Virus record (IMG/VR): IMGVR_UViG_3300009593_000110
Location: 1-25,435 of that record
Strand: one strand, 5' to 3'
Source of the DNA: a virus
Length of the DNA stretch: 25,435 nt
Part shown: piece by piece, positions 5,567 to 12,314 of the stretch
Position numbering within the stretch: position 1 is the stretch's first letter
Layout: every line of letters begins with the position of its first letter
Translations under genes and position numbers: made by a program
Notes under the pieces: model-generated
The model's input: the letters and a program-made list of their open reading frames with translations, nothing else
What the model was told of the DNA's origin: nothing
Database searches by the model: none

Positions 5567-5593
5567 GCTCTAGGTTCGCCTAGAGCTTTTTTT
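5567..5593 (+). terminator. Rho-independent terminator after thioredoxin
   Basis: GCTCTAGG (5567-5574) and CCTAGAGC (5579-5586) form a perfect 8-bp stem closed by a TTCG tetraloop and followed by seven Ts. Confidence 0.92.
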
Positions 5594-5599
5594 ATTTTT

Positions 5600-5634
5600 G
5601 TCACATGTAACGGATATACTACTAAACTAAAGTT
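5600..5634 (+). promoter_or_regulatory. Regulatory region with operator-like half copy and -10 boxes
   Basis: GTCACATGTAAC (5600-5611) differs by one base from the core of the palindrome at 4163-4176. Downstream are TATACT (5614-5619) and TAAACT (5623-5628); the latter is exactly 6 nt before the ATG at 5635. A shared regulator for both sites is possible. Confidence 0.45.
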
Positions 5635-5841
5635 ATGAAAGATATTGACGCAGAAGCAAGAAAAGTGGTTCTGAATTTAGATCACTTAATGGCACAAGTT
5701 GATTATGAATACAACAGACACCAATCTTGTCTTGTTTGTAAAGAGAAATATAAACATCATGAAGATGGATTACCTTGTATTTCTGACGATAAAAGGAAAA
5801 GGATAGTAAAATTTAATCATGGGAGACATACAAAGAGGTGA
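5635..5841 (+). CDS. Small Cys/His-rich protein, possible zinc binder
   Basis: This is a 68-residue protein with CLVC (Cys32, Cys35), HH (41-42) and Cys48 in the middle, spaced like a small zinc knuckle, and a basic C terminus ending HGRHTKR. It may bind nucleic acid. The start has no strong Shine-Dalgarno; a TAAACT hexamer lies 6 nt before the ATG. The 3' end overlaps the next gene by 23 nt. The family is not recognised. Confidence 0.65.
   Translation: MKDIDAEARKVVLNLDHLMAQVDYEYNRHQSCLVCKEKYKHHEDGLPCISDDKRKRIVKFNHGRHTKR
5807..5812 (+). promoter_or_regulatory. Internal -10 box before gene at 5819
   Basis: TAAAAT is 6 nt before the ATG at 5819, inside the preceding gene. The only SD-like run (AAAAGGAAAAGG, 5791-5802) is too far upstream. 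This fits a leaderless internal start. Confidence 0.35.
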
Positions 5842-6904
5842 GCTAGAAATAGCTTCAACACAATATATCAGTTTAGATTTAAGCGATGATCTAGAATACG
5901 AAGAGTGGTTACAAATAGGCGAAGCCCTCACTAATCAAGCAAAGCATATTATGTGGTGGCTTGGTGATTGGTGGAACTATGGAGATCGCAAGTATGGTGA
6001 ATTGGCTTCTCAGGCCTTAGACTTCGGAATACCTTATTCAACATTTAGCAACGCTGCTTATGTGTCTAATAAAATACCTTTAGAGAGAAGAGTCCCTGAA
6101 CTTTCTTGGACACATCATTTCGAAGTTGCTTATTTAGAAGATGATGAAAAAATAGATAAATTTTTAAAAGAAGCTAATGAAAATCAATATTCAGTTAGAG
6201 AACTTAGAGCTAATGTTAAAAAATCTAAAATAGAAGCTTTAAATTCTGAAAATAAAGATTTCAATATAGTTGAAAAAGCAGGTGTAAATTTAAAGACTTC
6301 TAATGTTTGGACATTTGGGAAACCAGACAGCTCCTACGGTTTAGATCAACCATTTAAAACACCGCCTCAAATGATAGCTAACTTACTTTACTGGTTCACA
6401 GTTGGCGGTGAAAAAACAATTGTAGATCTTACAGACAAATACCAAGTAACTTACGATCTTGGAACAAAGCTTGATTATGATGTTTCAAGTTATGATCTGA
6501 ATCCTGCAAGAGGTACTAAAAAAGTAATGCCAGCAGATTTTTCTGTAAGTGAACTTCCAAAAGAGATCAAAGATGCAGATATTGTTATTTTGAACATGTT
6601 AGATTTTATTGATGATCCAGACGATCTTGATCCATCTGCTTTTCAAAGGCAAATGATTATAGATTTAGGTGTTGTTATGAAAAAAGGGGCTAAATTGTTC
6701 CTAATTACTAAAGATCTAGATGATATGAAGTTGGAAAACCTATTTAGTCTTATTTATGGTGAAAATGATTTTGCTGTTAATGAATTTATATCTACTACCA
6801 ATAAACACGCATATCACAAAGATGATGAAGCTTTTGCTATAAGAGACAAAATATTGTTAGATAAGCTCGCATATATATTAGTTCTCGAAAACCAAGCAGA
6901 ATAG
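5819..6904 (+). CDS. Two-domain protein: LmbU-like N-terminal region plus degenerate methyltransferase-like domain
   Basis: 361 residues. The N-terminal half (about 15-135) contains EEWLQIGEAL, IMWWLGDWWNYGDRKYG (44-60), a helical stretch and LSWTHHFEVAYL ... YSVRELRANVK. This matches the pattern of actinobacterial DNA-binding proteins often annotated as LmbU-like or ParB-like regulators. The C-terminal half (about 163-350) begins VWTFGKPDSSYGLDQPFKTP and has TPPQMIANLLYWFTVGGEKT, then YDLNPARG (225-232). The same order occurs in DNA methylases with DPMAGGGTT and DPPYW motifs. Here those motifs are replaced by DLTDKYQVTYD (203-213) and LNMLDF (258-263), so cofactor binding and catalysis are probably lost. 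It may be a regulator or packaging-related DNA-binding protein; it sits just before the large terminase. Family assignment is from memory. Confidence 0.6.
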   Translation: MGDIQRGELEIASTQYISLDLSDDLEYEEWLQIGEALTNQAKHIMWWLGDWWNYGDRKYGELASQALDFGIPYSTFSNAAYVSNKIPLERRVPELSWTHHFEVAYLEDDEKIDKFLKEANENQYSVRELRANVKKSKIEALNSENKDFNIVEKAGVNLKTSNVWTFGKPDSSYGLDQPFKTPPQMIANLLYWFTVGGEKTIVDLTDKYQVTYDLGTKLDYDVSSYDLNPARGTKKVMPADFSVSELPKEIKDADIVILNMLDFIDDPDDLDPSAFQRQMIIDLGVVMKKGAKLFLITKDLDDMKLENLFSLIYGENDFAVNEFISTTNKHAYHKDDEAFAIRDKILLDKLAYILVLENQAE

Positions 6905-6917
6905 ACATTTTATTTGC

Positions 6918-6923
6918 TACAAT
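6918..6923 (+). promoter_or_regulatory. -10 box of the structural operon (leaderless)
   Basis: TACAAT is exactly 6 nt before the terminase ATG at 6930, with no Shine-Dalgarno. No good -35 hexamer is seen at 17-18 bp, so an activator or alternative sigma contact may be needed. This would be the promoter entering the morphogenesis genes. Confidence 0.45.
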
Positions 6924-6929
6924 TGATCG

Positions 6930-8153
6930 ATGGCAACTAAAATATTACAAACACAATTTCCTGATCTCCATGAGGCTCAATTAAAAGTAGCTCAATCAGA
7001 AGCTAGGTGGAAGATATTATGTGCTGGAAGACGATTTGGAAAAACTCGTTTAGGTGTACAAATGTGTTTAGAAACTGCTTTAGCTGGTAAAAGGGCTTGG
7101 TGGGTAGCACCAACATATACAATTGCTAGAGTTGGGTGGCGTGATATTCAAGAAGCAGCCAGATCTTTTCCCCCAGAATATGAACCTAATATTTCACTTG
7201 TGAATATGGAAGTTAGTTTCCCCTGGTGTGGTGGGTCAATTGCTGTTAGATCAGCAGATAGTCCACATAGATTAAGAGGTGAGGGTCTCGACTTTTTAGT
7301 AATGGATGAGGCTGCTTTCACTAAGCCTGATGTTTGGCATCAAGTATTAAGACCTACTCTTACAGAGAGAAAAGGTGGAGCTTTATTTATATCAACACCT
7401 ATGGGTATGAATAACTGGTTTTATGAATTGTGGGAATTTGCAGATGATAAGCCAGATTGGGAAAAATTCCAATTTGCTACCTACGATAATCCAGCTATTG
7501 ATAAAGATGAAGTAGAACAAGCAAAAGGCGAAGTTGGATCAATAGTTTTTGCACAAGAATATTTAGCTGAATTTGTAGAAGCAGGACAAGGTTTACTAAA
7601 ACCTGATTGGTTGCACTATTTTAAAGAAAAAGGTGGTGTATTTTTTGCAAGTGGTGAAAATGTTGGTTTGCGTGATTGTTCTAGGTTTTGTACTGTAGAC
7701 CTTGCTACCTCAATTCAAGAAGGAGCTGACTATACTGTTATAGCAAGTTTTGCAATAACACCGAAGGGAAAAGTTTTGGTGCTAGATGTAGTTCGTGAAC
7801 GCATGGAAGCTCCTGACATTATCCCTCGAATAAGACAAAAAATGGCTCAATATGATTTACAATGGGTAGGTATGGAAAGAGCTGGTTTTCAGCTTTCTCT
7901 TATACAATTTGCTAAAAGAGACGGTTTAGCAGTGAAAGAACTAAGAGCGGACAAAGATAAAGTTTCTAGAGCTATGCCACTCGCTGCTCGTATGGAAGCA
8001 GGAGATGTATTCTTCAGGCAAGGCGCACCTTGGCTAGTGGAAGTTGAAAGAGAACTTATGAGTTTTCCAGTTGGATCTCATGATGACATAGTAGACGCAC
8101 TAGGTTATGGAGTGTTAAGCGCACAAGCTAAGAGAGAATGGACGGCTTACTAA
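6930..8153 (+). CDS. terL: Terminase large subunit
   Basis: This 407-residue DNA-packaging motor is an ATPase-nuclease. Walker A AGRRFGKT is at 32-39, and Walker B DFLVMDEA at 121-128 with catalytic Glu127. A coupling-type segment, FISTPMG (153-159), follows. The C-terminal RNase H-like nuclease has acidic residues in TVDLATS (Asp257), ADYTV (Asp267) and HDDIVDA (384-390). It translocates phage DNA into the prohead through the portal and cuts it. The ATG at 6930 has no Shine-Dalgarno but has a -10 box 6 nt upstream. The stop is directly adjacent to the portal ATG. At 407 residues it is at the short end of the family, but all key motifs are present. Confidence 0.95.
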   Translation: MATKILQTQFPDLHEAQLKVAQSEARWKILCAGRRFGKTRLGVQMCLETALAGKRAWWVAPTYTIARVGWRDIQEAARSFPPEYEPNISLVNMEVSFPWCGGSIAVRSADSPHRLRGEGLDFLVMDEAAFTKPDVWHQVLRPTLTERKGGALFISTPMGMNNWFYELWEFADDKPDWEKFQFATYDNPAIDKDEVEQAKGEVGSIVFAQEYLAEFVEAGQGLLKPDWLHYFKEKGGVFFASGENVGLRDCSRFCTVDLATSIQEGADYTVIASFAITPKGKVLVLDVVRERMEAPDIIPRIRQKMAQYDLQWVGMERAGFQLSLIQFAKRDGLAVKELRADKDKVSRAMPLAARMEAGDVFFRQGAPWLVEVERELMSFPVGSHDDIVDALGYGVLSAQAKREWTAY

Positions 8154-10337
8154 ATGGCAGAAAGAAAATCTAGATTTCGTAGGGCTGTAGACTTTTTAAA
8201 TGCACCTACACAAAGGCAGCAACAAAAAGCAAGCAGGTATAACCAAAGCACATCTTTAGATCGTGCTGTTTTTGGTTACAACACAGAATCAGGGTATTTC
8301 CCAACACAATTACTTGACGATGTTGGTGATGGATCTAATAACTCAGCAGTTGTTGCTTGTTTAAATGTTTTAGCTACTTCATTTGCAGAGCCTAAAGTAA
8401 AAGTTTGTTATGAATCAAATGATGGGGATCAAGAAGTTGTAAAACAACATCCAGTCACACAGCTATTAGAGAGACCAAATCCATTTACTTCTGGAAACTT
8501 ACTAGCTCATTATATAGTTACAGCCTTGTCAGCTCATGGTGATGCTTTCTTATATAAAAACCGTAACTCAGATGGAAATGTGGTAGAGCTTGTACCTCTA
8601 ATGCCTGACATGGTAGAACCAGTAGGAAATGAAAATCAACTGATCACAGAATTTAAGTACAGACCTTATGGTGGATTGGGAGCTAACAGTATAGTATTGA
8701 ATGTTAAAGATGTAGTGCATATCCGACAAGGAATAGATCCTAATAACCATAGGCGTGGTTTTGCTCCTCTAAAATCAGTACTAAGAGAAATCTTAGGTGA
8801 TGAGGCAGCAGGACAGTATGCAGCAGCACTCTTACATAACATGGCTGTACCAGGTGTTATCCTCTCGCCAAAAGATGATCAAATGGGCGGTCCTTCTAAA
8901 GAAGAAGCCGAAGCCATATCTGCAATGTATAAGCAGAAGTTTGGCGGAAAAAATCGTGGAGCGCCAATGATCCTTTCTGGTGCTATGAATGTTGAAGTTG
9001 TATCTTTTTCACCAGATCAAATGAATTTAAGTGAATTAAGAAAAATACCTGAAGAGAGAGTATCTGCTGTACTTGGTGTTCCAGCGATCTTAGCTGGTTT
9101 AGGTGCTGGTCTTGACGCAGCTACTTATAACAACACAAGAGAATTAAGAGAGTTTTTTACAGAGCAAAAATTAGTTCCTTTATGGAAAACAGTTGCTAAT
9201 GAATTAACACATCAATTGTTAAGAGTTGATTTTGATGCCGATGAAAATTATGTTGTGTATAACTTGGAAGATGTCAGGGCTTTATCAACAGATAAGGATG
9301 ATATATATAAAAGAATGAACACAGCTGTTTCAGGTGGTTGGGTCACAATAGGCGAAGCAAGAAAACAAGCAGGTTTAAAAACAGATGAAACACATGATAT
9401 TTATTTAAGACCAATGAATATGGTCGAACGCCCAGTCGATGGTAGCGCACCAGAAACTGAAGAAGAGCCTAACCAAGAAATAGAAGATCTTAAACAGGCT
9501 ATGAAAGACTTAGGTGAAAAAGTCATGACTACTATATCAGCGGATATAGAGGCAATTAGAACTGAGGTTATTAAACCAACACCTACAGAACTAAATGAAG
9601 AAAAGTATGTAGCAGAAATGCCAAATGGTTCTTGGTGTATCCTTGATCACGAAACAAATGATGTTATTAAATGTTATAAAACAGAGGAAGCAGCCAGAAG
9701 AGCTTTGGCAAGAATGAAAAAAGGGATTGAGGAAGATGTTATAGAGAAAACAGGATTTCCTAATTTAAACGATAATCAAGAAATACTACTCAAAAATTCA
9801 AACTTTAAACAATTCCCTGATTACAACTATGTGAAAAACTTAAAAGACAGCTGGCCTGAAATATGGAATAGAAATAAAGATATTTCACCTTTTGTCAAAG
9901 ATAAATCTTTTGAGTTCTGGGGATTATATAGATCAGGCGAAAGATCTGATGCTGTTTTGAAATGGGTTCAGTTAAGAGAAAAAATCCTTAAAGGACTTGC
10001 TAAAGACAATAGATTGAACACAGCATTAACCTTTATTAAGCTTGGAGCTGTAACCCCATCTGGTGTTGAACACATGAAAAAAATTATTAACGATTATAAA
10101 GAAACTATCAAAGTACGAAGAGAATTTGCCGAGCAGATCATGATCGATACTGAAAAAGCAGCAGTTAGTGAAGCAGTAGGCTTGAAAGACGCTATTAAAG
10201 AAGCGTTAAAAAATCAAAACACTGTTGATGAGTTAAAAGTATCATTAGAAGAAGCACATTCTCAAATGAATGAGCATGATCCTGCAGCGGAAACACCGCA
10301 GATAGAAGTTTCACTCAAATCTAACGAAGAAGAGTAA
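8154..10337 (+). CDS. Portal protein (HK97-type) with long C-terminal extension
   Basis: 727 residues. The first roughly 430 are a typical HK97-family portal: NNSAVVACLNVLA, HPVTQLLERPNPF, HGDAFLYKNR, DVVHIRQGIDP...GFAPLKSVL and IPEERVSAVLGVPAILAGL are family hallmarks. The portal dodecamer forms the DNA channel at one head vertex. After an acidic, probably coiled linker (about 430-480) comes an extra region of about 250 residues. It includes a WCILDHETNDVIKCYKTEEA segment (a small WC-V/D-x-x-Thr-x-E-AA fold seen in many actinophage head proteins) and a helical part with PDYNYVKNLKDSWPEIW, FWGLYRSGERSDAV and VTPSGVEHMKKII. Family portals usually end near 400-500 residues, so this is a fusion. 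There is no gap after the terminase stop. Confidence 0.93.
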   Translation: MAERKSRFRRAVDFLNAPTQRQQQKASRYNQSTSLDRAVFGYNTESGYFPTQLLDDVGDGSNNSAVVACLNVLATSFAEPKVKVCYESNDGDQEVVKQHPVTQLLERPNPFTSGNLLAHYIVTALSAHGDAFLYKNRNSDGNVVELVPLMPDMVEPVGNENQLITEFKYRPYGGLGANSIVLNVKDVVHIRQGIDPNNHRRGFAPLKSVLREILGDEAAGQYAAALLHNMAVPGVILSPKDDQMGGPSKEEAEAISAMYKQKFGGKNRGAPMILSGAMNVEVVSFSPDQMNLSELRKIPEERVSAVLGVPAILAGLGAGLDAATYNNTRELREFFTEQKLVPLWKTVANELTHQLLRVDFDADENYVVYNLEDVRALSTDKDDIYKRMNTAVSGGWVTIGEARKQAGLKTDETHDIYLRPMNMVERPVDGSAPETEEEPNQEIEDLKQAMKDLGEKVMTTISADIEAIRTEVIKPTPTELNEEKYVAEMPNGSWCILDHETNDVIKCYKTEEAARRALARMKKGIEEDVIEKTGFPNLNDNQEILLKNSNFKQFPDYNYVKNLKDSWPEIWNRNKDISPFVKDKSFEFWGLYRSGERSDAVLKWVQLREKILKGLAKDNRLNTALTFIKLGAVTPSGVEHMKKIINDYKETIKVRREFAEQIMIDTEKAAVSEAVGLKDAIKEALKNQNTVDELKVSLEEAHSQMNEHDPAAETPQIEVSLKSNEEE

Positions 10338-10338
10338 A

Positions 10339-10557
10339 TTAAACTCTGTAATATTGTTTATCTGGAATAAAATCTATACCCCTTGATCGCAACTTATTAA
10401 TTAAGTTAATCTTTTGTGGTTCATCTAAGTGAATCATCCACTCATTGATTATTGCGTCACGGTTTGGTTCAGATCCAACTACGCTTAAAGCATCCATAAA
10501 CACTTTAAACTCTTCAGAGGTCTTTTCTTCTATCCCATTAGTTCTTTTTTCAACCAT
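10339..10557 (-). CDS. Minus-strand small hypothetical protein
   Basis: This 72-residue protein is the second of two overlapping minus-strand genes set against the structural operon. It begins MVEKRTNGIEEKTSEEFKVF and has LDEPQKINLINKLRSRGIDF near the end. It looks helical and soluble, and the family is not recognised. Its start lies inside the 3' end of the upstream minus-strand gene (28-nt overlap), which suggests translational coupling. A weak hairpin (10331-10347) at its 3' end, shared with the portal stop, may end transcription. Confidence 0.6.
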   Translation of the reverse strand: MVEKRTNGIEEKTSEEFKVFMDALSVVGSEPNRDAIINEWMIHLDEPQKINLINKLRSRGIDFIPDKQYYRV

Positions 10558-10763
10558 TTTAATAATAAATCTCTTTCTTCAGCTCCACCCCTAAATTGTT
10601 TAGCGGCAAAAGTTTCCGATATTATTAGTTTATTCTTTTCTATTTTTACTGGATAAGTTTTATTAAAAATTTCTATTTCACCTGTTTTATTGGGGTATAC
10701 CTCAAGAGGAAAACTCCCAGATGAAATATGCAAAGTCGAAATCATCAATACTTCTTTTTCCAT
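10530..10763 (-). CDS. Minus-strand small hypothetical protein with its own promoter
   Basis: This is a 77-residue protein with a beta-rich N-terminal half (LHISSGSFPLEVYPNKTG, EIEIFNKTYPVKIEKNKLII) and a helical basic C-terminal end. No domain is recognised. It is expressed from a minus-strand extended -10 promoter placed 6 nt before the ATG. Together with the downstream minus-strand gene it forms a moron-like pair between portal and protease genes, so it is probably expressed separately from the late operon. Confidence 0.65.
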   Translation of the reverse strand: MEKEVLMISTLHISSGSFPLEVYPNKTGEIEIFNKTYPVKIEKNKLIISETFAAKQFRGGAEERDLLLKWLKKELMG

Positions 10764-10920
10764 ACAAAAAGTATACCACAGATATGCAGAAATGTTTTAT
10801 TTCATTGGCAATGATAAATACGCTAAGTTTTTAAAAAGTCAGTTACTATTAGCGAGGTATTTAGAATAGATCTAAGTACCGCAAGCGCACCAAATTGAAT
10901 ATTAATATACGAGGAGTAGG
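10764..10920. other. Divergent intergenic region
   Basis: This 157-nt gap between the minus-strand gene pair and the protease gene contains the minus-strand extended -10 promoter and, at its right end, a GAGGAG ribosome binding site. TAGAAT (10862-10867) is a possible plus-strand -10 box, but I find no matching -35 hexamer. Confidence 0.4.
10770..10778 (-). promoter_or_regulatory. Extended -10 promoter, minus strand
   Basis: On the minus strand the sequence reads TGGTATACT, an extended -10 element, with TATACT (10770-10775) exactly 6 nt before the ATG at 10763. The -35 is poor, as is usual for extended -10 promoters. This gives a leaderless transcript for the minus-strand gene pair. Confidence 0.6.
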
Positions 10921-10929
10921 TTGCGCTAT

Positions 10930-12291
10930 ATGTCTGAAGAAAAAAAAGAAATCGAATTTGAACTCAAAGGCGATGGGAAAAATAAAGGTCAAGTTGAAGC
11001 AGTATTTTCAGTCTTCAATGATATCGACAGTGATGGTGATGTAGTATTACCTCACGCAATAAAATCAGGATTTAAATCAGGAGATGTTCCAATGGTTTGG
11101 TCTCACAAGTGGGATATGCCAATTGGTAAAGGTTCAATTAAACAAGACAAATCAAAAGCTACATTTGTAGGCGAGTTCTTTATGGATACAGAATCTGGTA
11201 AAGAGGCTTATAACCTAGTTAAGAATATGGGAGATCTACAGCAATGGTCTTTTGGTTTTCAAGTAAACGATTCAGAATATGGAAAACACAAAAAAGATGG
11301 AAGCGAGGACGAACAAGATGTTAGGTATCTCAAAGATCTATCAGTTTATGAAGTCAGCCCAGTACTTGTCGGTGCTAACCAAGATACTTTCACAATGGCG
11401 ATTAAAAGTGACAAAAAAACTGAGGCAAAAATTGTCGAATCCATTACTTTATCTCACGGTGCAGATGATGGAGTGGATGAGGAAAAAGGTGTACTTGGTC
11501 ACGATTCTTTCGAAAAGGAAGAACCGCAAGGCGAAGTAGAAGTTGATCCAGCAGGAGAGCTTCTCGGAGACATCGCAGAAGATATGAAAAAAGTTTTGAA
11601 AAATATGCCAGAAGGTAGCCAACTTAATTTGGCCTCTTTAGATCAACTTAGAAAAGTTGCTAAAGGCATGAAAGAAGTAATAGATTTAATGATTGATCCA
11701 GATAAAAAATCTGATGATCAACAAAAAGTTTCAGAAGAGGGTGCCAGCGTGCAAGGCAAACGCTTTTCTGATGAGGTAAAAGATGTGCTTGCAGCATTAA
11801 ATAACCTCGTTGCCAGAGTTCAATCTATAGGAGAACTCAGGAAAAAAAATGGAAGGAAGTTGGGAGCGTCAGCAACAGATGCTCTCAGAGCAGTTCAAGA
11901 AAGCGTCCAAGATGCTTTTAGTGAACTAGATAAATTCGTAGATGAATTTGGATCGGAGGGTACATTGGAAACGGAAACACAAGTAGTGGATGAAGTTGAA
12001 GTACAAGAAGTAGAAGCAGAAGTAGAAGCAGAAGTAACTTCAGAAGTTGAAGTAGAAGCAGAAGTCGCAGACAACCCTGTTGAGGAAACTCAAGGTAGTA
12101 CCGTTGAAGCAACTGATGAAGAAACAGAAGTTGAAGAAGTAGAAGAAGCGGAAGCTGAAGCAGAAGTTCCTGTAGAGGAAACTTCAGAAGCAACAGAAGT
12201 TGAAGTGGATGATGAGTTGGATAGTCTTTGGCTTGAAAGTCAACAGACTTTAACTGAAACTATATTAACCGACATAGAAATAGAAGAATAA
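10930..12291 (+). CDS. Prohead maturation protease (HK97 family) with acidic C-terminal extension
   Basis: The protease domain occupies roughly the first 160 residues: VEAVFSVFNDIDSDGDVVLP, then VWSHKWDMPIG with the catalytic His, and LQQWSFGFQV with the catalytic Ser, the usual His/Ser pair of phage prohead serine proteases (S78-type). It cleaves scaffold and capsid delta domains during head maturation. The family is usually about 180-250 residues; this protein has some 290 more. These include a helical region and a Val/Glu-rich acidic tail (nt about 11990-12200), possibly a fused scaffold-like segment. ATG 10930 gives MSEEKKE; an in-frame TTG at 10921 lies closer to the GAGGAG ribosome binding site (10911-10916) and would add three residues, so the start is uncertain. 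Confidence 0.92.
   Translation: MSEEKKEIEFELKGDGKNKGQVEAVFSVFNDIDSDGDVVLPHAIKSGFKSGDVPMVWSHKWDMPIGKGSIKQDKSKATFVGEFFMDTESGKEAYNLVKNMGDLQQWSFGFQVNDSEYGKHKKDGSEDEQDVRYLKDLSVYEVSPVLVGANQDTFTMAIKSDKKTEAKIVESITLSHGADDGVDEEKGVLGHDSFEKEEPQGEVEVDPAGELLGDIAEDMKKVLKNMPEGSQLNLASLDQLRKVAKGMKEVIDLMIDPDKKSDDQQKVSEEGASVQGKRFSDEVKDVLAALNNLVARVQSIGELRKKNGRKLGASATDALRAVQESVQDAFSELDKFVDEFGSEGTLETETQVVDEVEVQEVEAEVEAEVTSEVEVEAEVADNPVEETQGSTVEATDEETEVEEVEEAEAEAEVPVEETSEATEVEVDDELDSLWLESQQTLTETILTDIEIEE
11991..12200 (+). repeat. Low-complexity GAAGTAGAAGCA-type coding repeat
   Basis: Imperfect tandem copies of GAAGTAGAAGCA and variants encode the Glu/Val/Ala-rich tail of the prohead protease. The copy number could change by slippage. 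The minus strand shows a Leu-rich open frame that is only a shadow of this repeat. Confidence 0.75.
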
Positions 12292-12314
12292 CGAGAATAT
12301 TTAGGAGAAAACGA

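Noticed and set aside
11279-11539. 86-codon plus-strand frame inside the protease gene
   Set aside because: No Shine-Dalgarno, low-complexity basic translation, and the host frame has well conserved protease motifs; unlike the nested gene at 2710 there is no positive evidence.
11918-12193. 91-codon Leu-rich minus-strand frame
   Set aside because: It is the complement of the GAAGTAGAAGCA repeats in the protease gene; the poly-Leu content comes from those repeats.
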